Shown: piece after piece, positions 16,980 through 25,607 of the stretch
Position numbering within the stretch: position 1 is the first letter of the stretch
How the letters are laid out: every line of letters begins with the position of its first letter
NCBI RefSeq assembly: GCF_000307265.1
Contig: NZ_DF158897.1
Span: forward strand, 62,001-126,000
Direction of reading: 5' to 3'
Origin: Oscillibacter ruminantium GH1
GTDB taxonomy: Bacteria; Bacillota; Clostridia; Oscillospirales; Oscillospiraceae
Length of the DNA stretch: 64,000 nucleotides
The notes under the pieces: model-generated
Told to the model about the DNA's origin: nothing
Seen by the model: only the letters and a program-made list of their open reading frames with translations
The model's database searches: none
Position numbers and translations under genes: made by a program

Positions 16980-18095
16980 ATGGATCAAAATCGCGCAGTC
17001 ATTTTCCTGACAACTTCCCCGGACCCGGAACAGAAAAAACCGCTGATGCTGAAAGACATTCTGTTTTGCCCCATCCTTACGTGGGTGGTTCGCAAACTGA
17101 AGCGTGACGGCGTAGAGCGGTTTTTTGTTGTCTGCGGTCCGCAATATACCGACGAGGTTCGCGTCTGTTTTCCGGCAGACGCCGACGCAGTGATTTCCGA
17201 CGAGCACCCCAAGCTGCTGGATTTTGTTTCCGGCGCGCGGCGGGTAATCGTCATTTCTCGTCCGGTGGTTCCGGCCAAGCAGGCCGGAGAGGGATATGTC
17301 TATTCTGCCGAAGGCTCCGCGCTGGCAGAGGGATGGCAAAAAGCCGCCACTGTCTTTTTCCAGAACGTGGACGGCGAGCGGGGCTGGATTGCCCTGAACT
17401 CCGACGCCGACATTCAAAATGTGGAACTGCACCTGCGGGATGAGATTGTCGCCGAGCACCTTGCAAACGGCGTGCGCATTCTGGACCCGAAGGCTGTCTA
17501 TATCGACCCCCGGGTGGAAATCGGCCGGGGGACTATGGTCCTGCCCGGAACCATTTTACGGGGAGCAACCCGCATCGGCCAAGACTGCGTCATCGGCCCC
17601 AACGCCATGGTGCGGGACTGCACCGTGGGGGACGAGAGCGAGGTCAACGCTTCGCAGATCAACGAGTCCTCCATTGGCCGGCGGACCCATGTGGGGCCGT
17701 TTGCCTATGTCCGGCCAAACTGCCGCATCGGCGACGACATCAAGGTCGGCGACTTTGTGGAGGTGAAAAACTCCACCATCGGAGACGGGACGAAAATTTC
17801 CCATCTGACCTACGTGGGGGACAGCGACGTGGGCAAAAAAGTCAACTTTGGCTGCGGCACCGTTACCACAAATTACGACGGCTTCAAAAAATACCGCTGC
17901 ACCATCGGCGATGAGTCCTTCATCGGCTGCAACACGAACCTTGTGGCTCCGGTCCGCGTGGGCAAGGGCAGCTATATCGCGGCGGGAGCGACCATCACCA
18001 AGGACGTGCCGGAGGATGCGCTGGCCGTGGCGCGGGTACAGCAGGAGAACAAAGACGGCTGGGCCGCGCGGCGGCGAAAGATGCACGGTAAATAA
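16980..18095 (+). CDS. GlmU-like N-acetyltransferase with degenerate nucleotidyltransferase half
   Basis: The C-terminal half (about 168-371) is a left-handed beta-helix closely matching GlmU glucosamine-1-phosphate acetyltransferase: FAYVRPNCRIG, VEVKNS, the catalytic-type H275 in SHLTYVGD, TNYDGFKK, and the NLVAPVRVGKG and AVARVQQ tail. The N-terminal part is only about 165 residues including the linker, against roughly 250 in normal GlmU, and lacks the LAAGxGTRMxS loop, reading AVIFLTTSPDPEQKK instead. It probably acetylates GlcN-1-P but cannot make UDP-GlcNAc. The ATG at 16980 follows GAGGGAGGGG. prs follows, the usual glmU-prs order. Confidence 0.85.
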   Translation: MDQNRAVIFLTTSPDPEQKKPLMLKDILFCPILTWVVRKLKRDGVERFFVVCGPQYTDEVRVCFPADADAVISDEHPKLLDFVSGARRVIVISRPVVPAKQAGEGYVYSAEGSALAEGWQKAATVFFQNVDGERGWIALNSDADIQNVELHLRDEIVAEHLANGVRILDPKAVYIDPRVEIGRGTMVLPGTILRGATRIGQDCVIGPNAMVRDCTVGDESEVNASQINESSIGRRTHVGPFAYVRPNCRIGDDIKVGDFVEVKNSTIGDGTKISHLTYVGDSDVGKKVNFGCGTVTTNYDGFKKYRCTIGDESFIGCNTNLVAPVRVGKGSYIAAGATITKDVPEDALAVARVQQENKDGWAARRRKMHGK

Positions 18096-18139
18096 ACGAA
18101 TGATTCATTCACATATAACAGAAGAAAGAGGGCGTTGTT

Positions 18140-19099
18140 ATGATTTCTCATGGCAAGGATATCAAGGTATTTTGCGGCAACTCCAACCCCCAGCTGGCGG
18201 CAGATGTCTGCAAACTGATGGGAACCAAACTGGGCGAGTCGGAGGTAGGTACCTTCTCCGACGGTGAGATTTTCGTTTCTCTGTATGAAACGGTTCGCGG
18301 CAGCGACGTGTTCGTGATCCAATCCACCTCCACCCCCGTCAACAACAATCTGATGGAGCTTCTCATCATGATCGACGCGCTGAAGCGCGCCTCCGCCGGA
18401 CGCATTACCGCCGTGATGCCGTATTACGGCTATGCCCGGCAGGATCGCAAAGCCAAGGCCCGCGACCCCATTACCGCAAAGCTGGTGGCCAACATGCTCA
18501 CCGCCGCCGGCGCCGACCGGGTGTTGACCATGGACCTGCACGCCTCTCAGATTCAGGGCTTCTTCGACATTCCCGTGGACAATCTGGCCGGCAACCCCAT
18601 TTTCGTGGATTATTACGCCAAGAAGTTCGGCGCAAACTGCGAGAACATGATGGTGGTCTCCCCGGACGTGGGCAGCGTGGCCCGCGCCCGCGCCTTTGCT
18701 CAGAAGCTGCACATGAATCTGGCCATCGTGGATAAGCGCCGCCAGAAGGCCAACAGCTGCGAAGTCATGAACGTCATCGGCGACGTGAAGGGCATGGACT
18801 GCATTATTTTTGACGATATGGTGGATACCGGCGGATCTCTGTGCAACGCCGCGCAGGCTTTGATTGATGTGGGCGGTGCAAAGAGCGTCCACGCCTGCGC
18901 CAGCCACGGCGTTCTCTCCGGCCCGGCTATCGACCGGATCAACAACAGCGTGATTACCGAGCTGGCCCTGCTGGACACCATCGCCCCCATTGATGCAGGC
19001 AAATCCGACAAGATCAAGTACCTTGCCGTGGCGCCCATGTTTGCCGAGGCAATCGAGCGCATTTATCAGGAAGTTTCCATTTCCAAGCTGTTCCGCTGA
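18140..19099 (+). CDS. prs: Ribose-phosphate pyrophosphokinase
   Basis: The 319-residue enzyme makes PRPP from ribose 5-phosphate and ATP, feeding purine, pyrimidine, NAD, His and Trp synthesis. Motifs include the SDGEIFV flexible-loop region, YYGYARQDRK and the PRPP-binding DDMVDTGGSL near 234. The length is normal. The ATG at 18140 has an AGAGGG-type site and lies 44 nt after the GlmU-like gene. Confidence 0.97.
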   Translation: MISHGKDIKVFCGNSNPQLAADVCKLMGTKLGESEVGTFSDGEIFVSLYETVRGSDVFVIQSTSTPVNNNLMELLIMIDALKRASAGRITAVMPYYGYARQDRKAKARDPITAKLVANMLTAAGADRVLTMDLHASQIQGFFDIPVDNLAGNPIFVDYYAKKFGANCENMMVVSPDVGSVARARAFAQKLHMNLAIVDKRRQKANSCEVMNVIGDVKGMDCIIFDDMVDTGGSLCNAAQALIDVGGAKSVHACASHGVLSGPAIDRINNSVITELALLDTIAPIDAGKSDKIKYLAVAPMFAEAIERIYQEVSISKLFR

Positions 19100-19416
19100 C
19101 TCGTCGGAGCAAAGTCCACTGCGTTCCGTTTCCCGCTTTGCGGAAAACTGCACTTCGTTTCCTTGCTCCTCCTCTTTCGGTCAAAACCCGCTTCGCCGGG
19201 CTTTTGACCGAATTGAGACACGGGACGGTAGACGGGGGACGAGGGACGGGAAACGCTTGGCACCTCTGCCCGGAATGCGGGACTACAATTTCAAATGATA
19301 GAAATAGACAAGGCGGGGGAGGCGACTTCCCCGCCCTGTTGGGCTTTCTTTTCTGCGGAGAATTTGGGTCGCCGTGAAATTGAGAGCACGGAATTTGATC
19401 ACAGGGAGACAGGGCA
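19100..19416. other. Structured intergenic region between prs and pth (317 bp)
   Basis: No gene is visible. A long hairpin spans 19176-19212 (TTCGGTCAAAA...TTTTGACCGAA with inner CCCG/CGGG) but has no T-run. A second stem, GGCGGGG/CCCCGCC near 19312-19335, is followed by T-rich DNA. Between them is a GACGGG-rich stretch (19225-19250). The left part resembles intergenic sequence near 40850. Confidence 0.5.
19312..19355 (+). terminator. Hairpin with T-rich tail upstream of pth
   Basis: GGCGGGG pairs with CCCCGCC around GAGGCGACTT, with a T-rich stretch downstream. It probably ends the prs transcript before pth. Confidence 0.5.
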
Positions 19417-20016
19417 ATGTTGTTTGGAAACAAATCCTCCGGCGTGGACTGGCTGCTGGTCGGTCTGGGCAATCCCGGAGAAAAATACGCGAAGACCCGG
19501 CACAATATGGGCTTTCTCACCGTGGACCTTCTGGCGGAAAAACAGGGCGTCAAGCTGAACAAGGTGAAGTTCAAGGCCGCCTATAATATTCTGCATTTTG
19601 GCGGGGCGCGGGTGCTGGTGATGAAGCCCCAGACCTTTATGAATCTCTCCGGCGAAGCCGTGCACGAGGCCGCCCAGTTTTATAAAATTCCCGCCGACCA
19701 TGTGCTTGTCATCTATGACGACGTATCTCTGCCCGTGGGAAAACTGCGGGTGCGGCCTTCCGGCTCCGCCGGGGGACACAACGGCATCAAAAACATCATC
19801 GCCCACTTGGGAACAGACCAGTTCCCCCGGGTGAAAATCGGCATCGGCGATCCCGGCGGGGCCGGGGAGGAGCGGGACATGATCGACTGGGTCATCGGCG
19901 TCCCGTCTCAGGCAGAGCGAAAAACTCTGCTGGACGTCTTCGCCCGCGCCATCGACGCGGCGGAGTGCGTGATTGAAAACGGCGACTGCCAGAAGGCGAT
20001 GAATCACTTTAACTGA
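19417..20016 (+). CDS. pth: Peptidyl-tRNA hydrolase
   Basis: Pth recycles peptidyl-tRNAs released by stalled ribosomes. The 199-residue protein has VGLGNPGEKY, catalytic H29 in TRHNMGF, MKPQTFMNLSG, and GGHNGIKNI. The start is supported by an AGGGAGA site before the ATG. mfd follows after 36 nt, the Firmicutes pth-mfd order. Confidence 0.97.
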   Translation: MLFGNKSSGVDWLLVGLGNPGEKYAKTRHNMGFLTVDLLAEKQGVKLNKVKFKAAYNILHFGGARVLVMKPQTFMNLSGEAVHEAAQFYKIPADHVLVIYDDVSLPVGKLRVRPSGSAGGHNGIKNIIAHLGTDQFPRVKIGIGDPGGAGEERDMIDWVIGVPSQAERKTLLDVFARAIDAAECVIENGDCQKAMNHFN

Positions 20017-20052
20017 GCAAGGCTCAGAAACAGCGGCAGCAAAGGAAGATTT

Positions 20053-23000
20053 ATGGAACAACTCCTGAAAAAACTGAATGAACTGCCGGAGCTTCGTGAA
20101 ACGGTGGCCAGTCTTGAAAGCGGCAAAAGCCCCGTGGCGGTTTCCGGGCTGCAAAGTGCCCACCGCGCGGCCATCGGCGCGGCCATCGCCCACGCGATGG
20201 GCCGTCCGTCGGTCTTTCTCTGCGGGGACGAGCAGGAGGTCAAGCGCCTGAGCGGCGACCTTCATGCCCTGACGGGGGCGGAGCCGGTGACGCTGCTGGG
20301 CCGGGAGTGGCAGTTCCGAGCAGGGGCGGTGTCCTCCCGCGCTTGGGAGCAAAACCGTCTTGCCGCGCTGTATGCTCTGGCAAAGGGAAAGGCCCCTGTC
20401 TGCATCGCCACGGCGGACGCGCTGATGGCCCGCGCAATGCCCAAAAAGCAGCTATCTGCCGCCGTGCGGACACTGAAAGTCAGCGGAAAACTGGATTTGA
20501 ACGAGCTGGCCGGACAGTTGACCGCCGCCGGCTACTCCCGGTGCGAGCAGGTGGAGGGCGTGGGCCAGTTTGCCATCCGGGGTGGGATTTTGGACGTGTT
20601 CTCCCCCCTGATGGAAAGCCCGGTGCGCTGCGAGTTGTTCGACGATGAGATCGACTCCATGGGCACATTTGACCCAGCCAGTCAGCGGCGGACGAAAAAC
20701 ATCAAGTCCGCACTGCTGCTGCCCGCTGCCGAGGTACTGCCCCATCAGGCAAACGGCGGAATCGAAGGGCTTGCCGCAACGCTTGACAAAGAGGCGGAAA
20801 AGCTGGAGAAAAAGGGCCGTGCCGCCGGCGCGGCGGAAACGTTGCGCACGGACGCCCAGCGGCTGCGCAACGGCGAAAATCTCGGCGGTGCGGACCGGTA
20901 TCTCTGCGCGGTCTATCCGGAAGCAGCATGGGGCCTTGATTACCTGCCCGCCGACGCGGTGGTGTTTCTCAGCGAGACGGCGCGGGTGGAAGAGCGGGTC
21001 AAAGGCTTTGCCTTGCAGGTTCGACAGGACACCGAGGCTCTGCTGGAAGCAGGCGTTTTGACCGGGACATTTTCCCGGCTCTCACTGACCGGCGAGGAGT
21101 TTTTCTCTCATCTGGCGGAGTTTCCCACCGTGATGGAAACCTCTCTTCCCACCTCCCGCTACCCCATGTCCCCCAAGCATTTGGTGAACCTGACCACCAA
21201 GCAGCTGCCCTCCTACGGCGGAAGTCTTGAAACCGCGGCAGAAGACCTGAAGCATTATCGGACCGCAGAATACGGGGTTCTGATCCTCTGCGGCGGCGAA
21301 GCGCGGGCAAAAAACCTTTTGCGTCTGCTGGAAGAGCGGGACATTCCCGCCACGCTGGATCTCAAAAACGCGGCCATGCCCGCCCCGGGCGAGGTACGGC
21401 TCACCGCCGGTGCGTTGAGCGCGGGCAGCGAGTGGCCTCAGCTTCATCTGGCGGTGCTGACGGAGGGGCAGCTGACCCCCACCGCCCGAAAACGGCAAAA
21501 GCTGAAAAAGGACTCCAGCCGCCAAAAGCTCCAGTCCTTCACCGACCTCTCTCCCGGCGATCTGGTGGTTCACACCCAGCACGGCGTGGGCCGGTTCGCG
21601 GGACTGCGGAAAATGCCGGTAGACGGCGTGGAAAAGGACTATATCAAGATTGACTACGCCGCGGGAGACTGCCTGTATGTACCGGTGACGGCGCTGGATC
21701 AGGTGTCCAAGTATATCGGCAGCGGCGAGGACGGCGGCGAGCACCAGCGGCTCAATAAGCTGGGCGGAACCGAGTGGGCGCGGTCCAAGACCAAGGCGAA
21801 GGCCGCGGCCAAAGACCTTGCAAAGGGACTGATCGCCCTGTACGCCCAGCGGCAGAAGCAGCCCGGCTTTGCCTTCTCGCCGGATTCCCCCTGGCAGCAG
21901 GAGTTTGAAGACGCGTTTCCCTATCCCGAGACGGGCGACCAGCTCCGGGCCGTGGAGGAGATCAAGGCCGACATGGAACAGGCCCGGCCCATGGACCGTC
22001 TGCTGTGCGGCGACGTGGGATACGGCAAGACGGAGGTGGCGCTCCGGGGCGTGATGAAATGCGTGCTGGACGGAAAGCAGGCCGCCATTCTGGTCCCCAC
22101 CACGATTTTGGCGCAGCAGCATTATGCCACCGCTATGAGCCGTTTTGCGGGCTTTCCCGTCAATGTGGAGGTCCTGTCCCGGTTCACAACCCCCAAAGAG
22201 CAAAAGCGGATTCTGGAGGCCACCCGCACCGGCGGCGTGGATGTCTTGATCGGCACCCACAAGCTGCTGCAAAAGTCCGTCCAGTTCAAGGATCTGGGGC
22301 TTCTTGTGATCGACGAGGAGCAGCGCTTCGGCGTGACTCACAAAGAGCGCCTGAAGGAGATGGCAAAACAGGTGGACACCCTCACCCTCTCCGCCACCCC
22401 CATCCCCCGGACGCTGAACATGGCCCTCAGCGGTCTGCGGGACATGAGCACCATTGAAGAGCCGCCCGCCGACCGTCAGCCGGTACAAACCTATGTGCTG
22501 GAGCACGACTGGGAGGTTTTGGCGGACGCCATCCGCCGGGAACTGAGCCGGGGCGGGCAGGTCTACTATCTCCACAACCGGGTGGAATCCATCTCCACCA
22601 CCGCCGGTCGGCTGCAAAAGCTGCTGGGGCCGGAGGCCCGCATCGTCATCGGCCACGGAAAAATGTCGGAGCAGGAGCTTTCCGACGTGATGGGCCGGAT
22701 GGTGGACGGCGAAGCGGACATTTTGGTATGCACCACCATCATCGAAACAGGCATTGATATTTCAAACGTGAATACACTGGTGATTGAGGACGCGGACAGG
22801 ATGGGACTTGCCCAGCTGCATCAAATCCGCGGGCGTATCGGCCGCAGCACCCGCCGGGCCTACGCCTACCTCACCTACCGTCCCGGCAAGATTTTGCAGG
22901 AGACGGCCAGCAAGCGTCTGGGGGCCATCCGGGAATATGTGGAGTTCGGCTCCGGGTTCAAGATCGCCATGCGGGATCTGGAGATTCGGGGAGCAGGCAA

Positions 23001-23586
23001 TCTGCTGGGTCCGGAGCAGTCCGGGTATCTGATGAGCGTGGGCTATGACATGTACCTGAAGCTCTTGGAGGAGGCGGTGCTGGAAGAAAAGGGCGAACAG
23101 CCCGTGCAGGCCGCAGAGTGTACCGCCGACCTGACGGTGAACGCCCACCTGCCCGAGCGGTATGTTCCCTCGGCGGAACAGCGGATGGACCTTTACCGCC
23201 GCATCGCCGCCATCCGCACACCGGAGGACTCCGGCGAGATTCTGGACGAACTGATGGATCGCTACGGCGACCCGCCCAAGCCCGTTTTGGCGTTGCTGGA
23301 TGTGGCGCTGCTGCGGGCGGCGGCGCAGGCCGCCGGTATCACCGATCTGAGCCAAAAGGGCGACCGGCTGCGGCTGGAGCTGGGCCGGTTCTGCCCAGAG
23401 GCCTTGGCGTCGGTATGCGCCCTACCCAAGTACCGGCGTTTGCTGACGCTCAGTGCCGGGGACATTCCCATGCTGACGCTGCAGCTGCGCCCCGGCGCGG
23501 ATGTGCTGGAAACAGCGACGGCGCTGGTGGAAGACCTTCGTCTGGCGTCGGACGATACGAAAGAAAAGGAGAACGGCCATGTCTGA
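20053..23586 (+). CDS. mfd: Transcription-repair coupling factor
   Basis: Mfd removes stalled RNA polymerase from lesions and recruits UvrA. The 1177-residue protein shows the UvrB-like N-terminal region, the RNA-polymerase-interaction domain around 500-570 (LSPGDLVVHTQHGVGRF), and helicase motifs including Walker A GDVGYGKT near 651-658 and DEEQ near 753. The C-terminal D7 domain follows. AAAGGAAG precedes the ATG. Its stop overlaps the start of lepB by 8 nt. Confidence 0.98.
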   Translation: MEQLLKKLNELPELRETVASLESGKSPVAVSGLQSAHRAAIGAAIAHAMGRPSVFLCGDEQEVKRLSGDLHALTGAEPVTLLGREWQFRAGAVSSRAWEQNRLAALYALAKGKAPVCIATADALMARAMPKKQLSAAVRTLKVSGKLDLNELAGQLTAAGYSRCEQVEGVGQFAIRGGILDVFSPLMESPVRCELFDDEIDSMGTFDPASQRRTKNIKSALLLPAAEVLPHQANGGIEGLAATLDKEAEKLEKKGRAAGAAETLRTDAQRLRNGENLGGADRYLCAVYPEAAWGLDYLPADAVVFLSETARVEERVKGFALQVRQDTEALLEAGVLTGTFSRLSLTGEEFFSHLAEFPTVMETSLPTSRYPMSPKHLVNLTTKQLPSYGGSLETAAEDLKHYRTAEYGVLILCGGEARAKNLLRLLEERDIPATLDLKNAAMPAPGEVRLTAGALSAGSEWPQLHLAVLTEGQLTPTARKRQKLKKDSSRQKLQSFTDLSPGDLVVHTQHGVGRFAGLRKMPVDGVEKDYIKIDYAAGDCLYVPVTALDQVSKYIGSGEDGGEHQRLNKLGGTEWARSKTKAKAAAKDLAKGLIALYAQRQKQPGFAFSPDSPWQQEFEDAFPYPETGDQLRAVEEIKADMEQARPMDRLLCGDVGYGKTEVALRGVMKCVLDGKQAAILVPTTILAQQHYATAMSRFAGFPVNVEVLSRFTTPKEQKRILEATRTGGVDVLIGTHKLLQKSVQFKDLGLLVIDEEQRFGVTHKERLKEMAKQVDTLTLSATPIPRTLNMALSGLRDMSTIEEPPADRQPVQTYVLEHDWEVLADAIRRELSRGGQVYYLHNRVESISTTAGRLQKLLGPEARIVIGHGKMSEQELSDVMGRMVDGEADILVCTTIIETGIDISNVNTLVIEDADRMGLAQLHQIRGRIGRSTRRAYAYLTYRPGKILQETASKRLGAIREYVEFGSGFKIAMRDLEIRGAGNLLGPEQSGYLMSVGYDMYLKLLEEAVLEEKGEQPVQAAECTADLTVNAHLPERYVPSAEQRMDLYRRIAAIRTPEDSGEILDELMDRYGDPPKPVLALLDVALLRAAAQAAGITDLSQKGDRLRLELGRFCPEALASVCALPKYRRLLTLSAGDIPMLTLQLRPGADVLETATALVEDLRLASDDTKEKENGHV

Positions 23587-24223
23587 AGAAAAGGACGGGC
23601 GGCAGGAGCTGCCCCAAAAGGCGGAAAAGCTCGAAAAGCCGGAGAAGCCGGAAAAGGGACCCAATGAGCGGGGGAAAATGACCTTTCGCCGTTTTATGCG
23701 CAGCTATGGCTACCTGTTCACCACGGTGATCGTGATGCTGGTGCTGTTTCGGGGCATTTTCCTGCTGGGCTTCGTCACCAGCGGTTCTATGGAATCAACC
23801 CTTCCTACCCACTCTGTGTTTTTGAGCTGGCACCTGAGCTACGCTTTGGGCGATCCAATGCCGGAGCGGGGCGATATCGTGCTGTTCGACAGCGACGAAC
23901 TGGGGCAGACGCTGGTGAAGCGGGTTGTGGGACTCCCGGGTGAAACTGTTTCTTTCCGGGACGGGCAGGTACTGGTAAACGGCTCCGCGCTGGAGGAAAC
24001 TTATCTGCCCGTGCAGGGGATCACTTATCCCCAAAACGAGGGAGACGGTTTCACCGTGCCCGACGGGTGCGTCTTTTTGCTGGGGGACCACCGGGACAAT
24101 TCTCTGGACAGCCGTTTCTGGCAAGACCCCTTTATTTCCGTGACCAATATCCGCGCCCGGGCGTTGGTAGACATCTCCCTGTGGCCGGGCAATACGTGGC
24201 TCGGCGTGCGCCGGGTGGGATAA
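23579..24223 (+). CDS. lepB: Signal peptidase I
   Basis: The 214-residue type I signal peptidase cleaves exported preproteins. A charged cytoplasmic tail rich in E, K and P repeats (residues 1-37) precedes one membrane segment (about 45-65). The Ser/Lys dyad is S70 in SGSMESTL and K114 in VKRVVG, and GDHRDNSLDSR forms box E. The ATG at 23579 has AAAGGAG upstream and overlaps mfd by 8 nt, implying translational coupling. Confidence 0.96.
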   Translation: MSEEKDGRQELPQKAEKLEKPEKPEKGPNERGKMTFRRFMRSYGYLFTTVIVMLVLFRGIFLLGFVTSGSMESTLPTHSVFLSWHLSYALGDPMPERGDIVLFDSDELGQTLVKRVVGLPGETVSFRDGQVLVNGSALEETYLPVQGITYPQNEGDGFTVPDGCVFLLGDHRDNSLDSRFWQDPFISVTNIRARALVDISLWPGNTWLGVRRVG

Positions 24224-24262
24224 GTGCGCCCGCCTGCCCCGCCGAGAGGAAGGAGCAGGTTT

Positions 24263-25237
24263 ATGAAACGGGCGTTGACTGCCGCGCTGGCGGCCATGCT
24301 GCTGCTCTCCGGCTGTGGAAAGCAGACGGAGCAGCCTTCCGGACTTTACTATGAGGCTTCCGGCATTGCGCCGGACGCGGTCCTGCTGACCGTGGACGAG
24401 CGCGAAGTCCCGGCAGCCCGATATTTCTATTGGCTGACCGCCGACTGCGACTATCTGGTGGATCAGGCGGCCGGCGAGCCGGACTGGTCTGAGGACGTAG
24501 GCGGGCAGACCTTGGACGAATATGTCAAGGAGCAAGCCCTGTCCTCGACGGTGTTTTACGCCGTTGTGGAATCTTTGGCGGAATCCCACAACTGTGTGCT
24601 CACCGCCGAGGACTTGGCCGCCATGGACGAAGACTGGGCAAATCAGGCGGCTGCCGCAGGCGGAACGGACGCATACCTTGCCGCTCTGTCGCAAAAGGGT
24701 TTGGATCAGGCGGGCGCGCAACTGTTCTCCGCGGATTACTATTTATACGAACATCTGCGGGCTTTGTCGCGGGCCGACGGAAGCGACCTGGCACCGCAGG
24801 ATGGGGCTGTGGCCACCTATGCGCAAGCCGCCAGGCTGTACACCGCGGACACGCTGTTATTCCCCAATGCGGACTTGGCGGCGGTGGCCCGCTCCGAGCT
24901 TGAAAAGGACCCAAGTTTAGACCCCCAGACCTCAAAGGACGGCACATATGCCTCCGTCACTGCCGTGCCGGGAGACGGGACTCTCTCCTCCGCGGCAGAA
25001 AGCGCCCTCGCGGGACTTTCGTCGGATCAGTGGAGTCAGCCGGTAGAAACAAGCGCCGGGATACTCCTGCTCCGTCCCGCGCCGCTGGATGAAGACGCCG
25101 CCGCAGACCTCTGGTTTGACGCGCAGATGCAAAACCGGGCGGAACAGGCGCAAGTGACGTTCTCTAAGGAATACGACAGCTTTACCACCGCCTCGTTTTA
25201 CAAAGGTGTGTGTACAGCGCGGCGCGGCGCGAAATAA
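24263..25237 (+). CDS. SurA/PrsA-like lipoprotein (putative foldase)
   Basis: The 324-residue product starts with a lipoprotein signal (MKRALTAALAAMLLLSGC, lipobox L-S-G-C). The mature region VLLTVDEREVPAARYFYWL resembles the SurA/PrsA N-terminal chaperone domain. A weak rotamase-like C-terminal part (about 190-290) contains TADTLLFPN. It probably helps fold exported proteins, which fits its place 39 nt after lepB. The parvulin active-site pattern is not convincing, so isomerase activity is doubtful. GAAGGAG lies before the ATG at 24263. Confidence 0.7.
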   Translation: MKRALTAALAAMLLLSGCGKQTEQPSGLYYEASGIAPDAVLLTVDEREVPAARYFYWLTADCDYLVDQAAGEPDWSEDVGGQTLDEYVKEQALSSTVFYAVVESLAESHNCVLTAEDLAAMDEDWANQAAAAGGTDAYLAALSQKGLDQAGAQLFSADYYLYEHLRALSRADGSDLAPQDGAVATYAQAARLYTADTLLFPNADLAAVARSELEKDPSLDPQTSKDGTYASVTAVPGDGTLSSAAESALAGLSSDQWSQPVETSAGILLLRPAPLDEDAAADLWFDAQMQNRAEQAQVTFSKEYDSFTTASFYKGVCTARRGAK

Positions 25238-25333
25238 CCGCGCATCGGCTCTCCTAAGTCCCATTGTTTACATATCTTTCCCATGCCTGCAACCCCCTAT
25301 TGCAGGGTCGAAAAATCACGGGATTTTACACGG

Positions 25334-25376
25334 CCCCTGCCGTTTTCGTCAAGGTGACGAAAACGGCAGGGGTTTT
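25334..25376 (+). terminator. Terminator of the pth-mfd-lepB-foldase unit
   Basis: CCCCTGCCGTTTTCGTC (25334-25350) pairs perfectly over 17 bp with GACGAAAACGGCAGGGG, followed by TTTT. A weaker CCTGCAA/TTGCAGG hairpin lies just upstream near 25286. Confidence 0.92.
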
Positions 25377-25418
25377 GTCAAAGATTTAACAAAATTTCCC
25401 CAAGTCCTATTTTAGCCA

Positions 25419-25447
25419 TTGACGCAAGGCAGAAATTCCCCTATAAT
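25419..25447 (+). promoter_or_regulatory. Strong promoter of the thiolase gene
   Basis: A near-consensus -35 TTGACG (25419-25424) and a perfect -10 TATAAT (25442-25447) are 17 nt apart, leaving a leader of about 150 nt. This suits the highly biased codon use of the gene. Confidence 0.85.
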
Positions 25448-25486
25448 AAAAATAACGACGGCAAAGAAGAAGTTCATTTGCCAAAA

Positions 25487-25515
25487 TTTTGACAATCATG
25501 TTATGGTTTTGACAA
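25487..25515 (+). promoter_or_regulatory. Direct repeat in the thiolase leader
   Basis: TTTTGACAA occurs at 25487-25495 and again at 25507-25515, 20 bp apart (about two helical turns), downstream of the promoter. It may be a repressor site; no known operator consensus was matched. Confidence 0.3.
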
Positions 25516-25607
25516 ACTTCTCCCGCACCGCATTCCTATCGTTTTCCCGCGCGGGCGAAAAAGCGGCCCGCGTCCAATGAAGAATTTTATAAAAATGGAG
25601 GATCATC

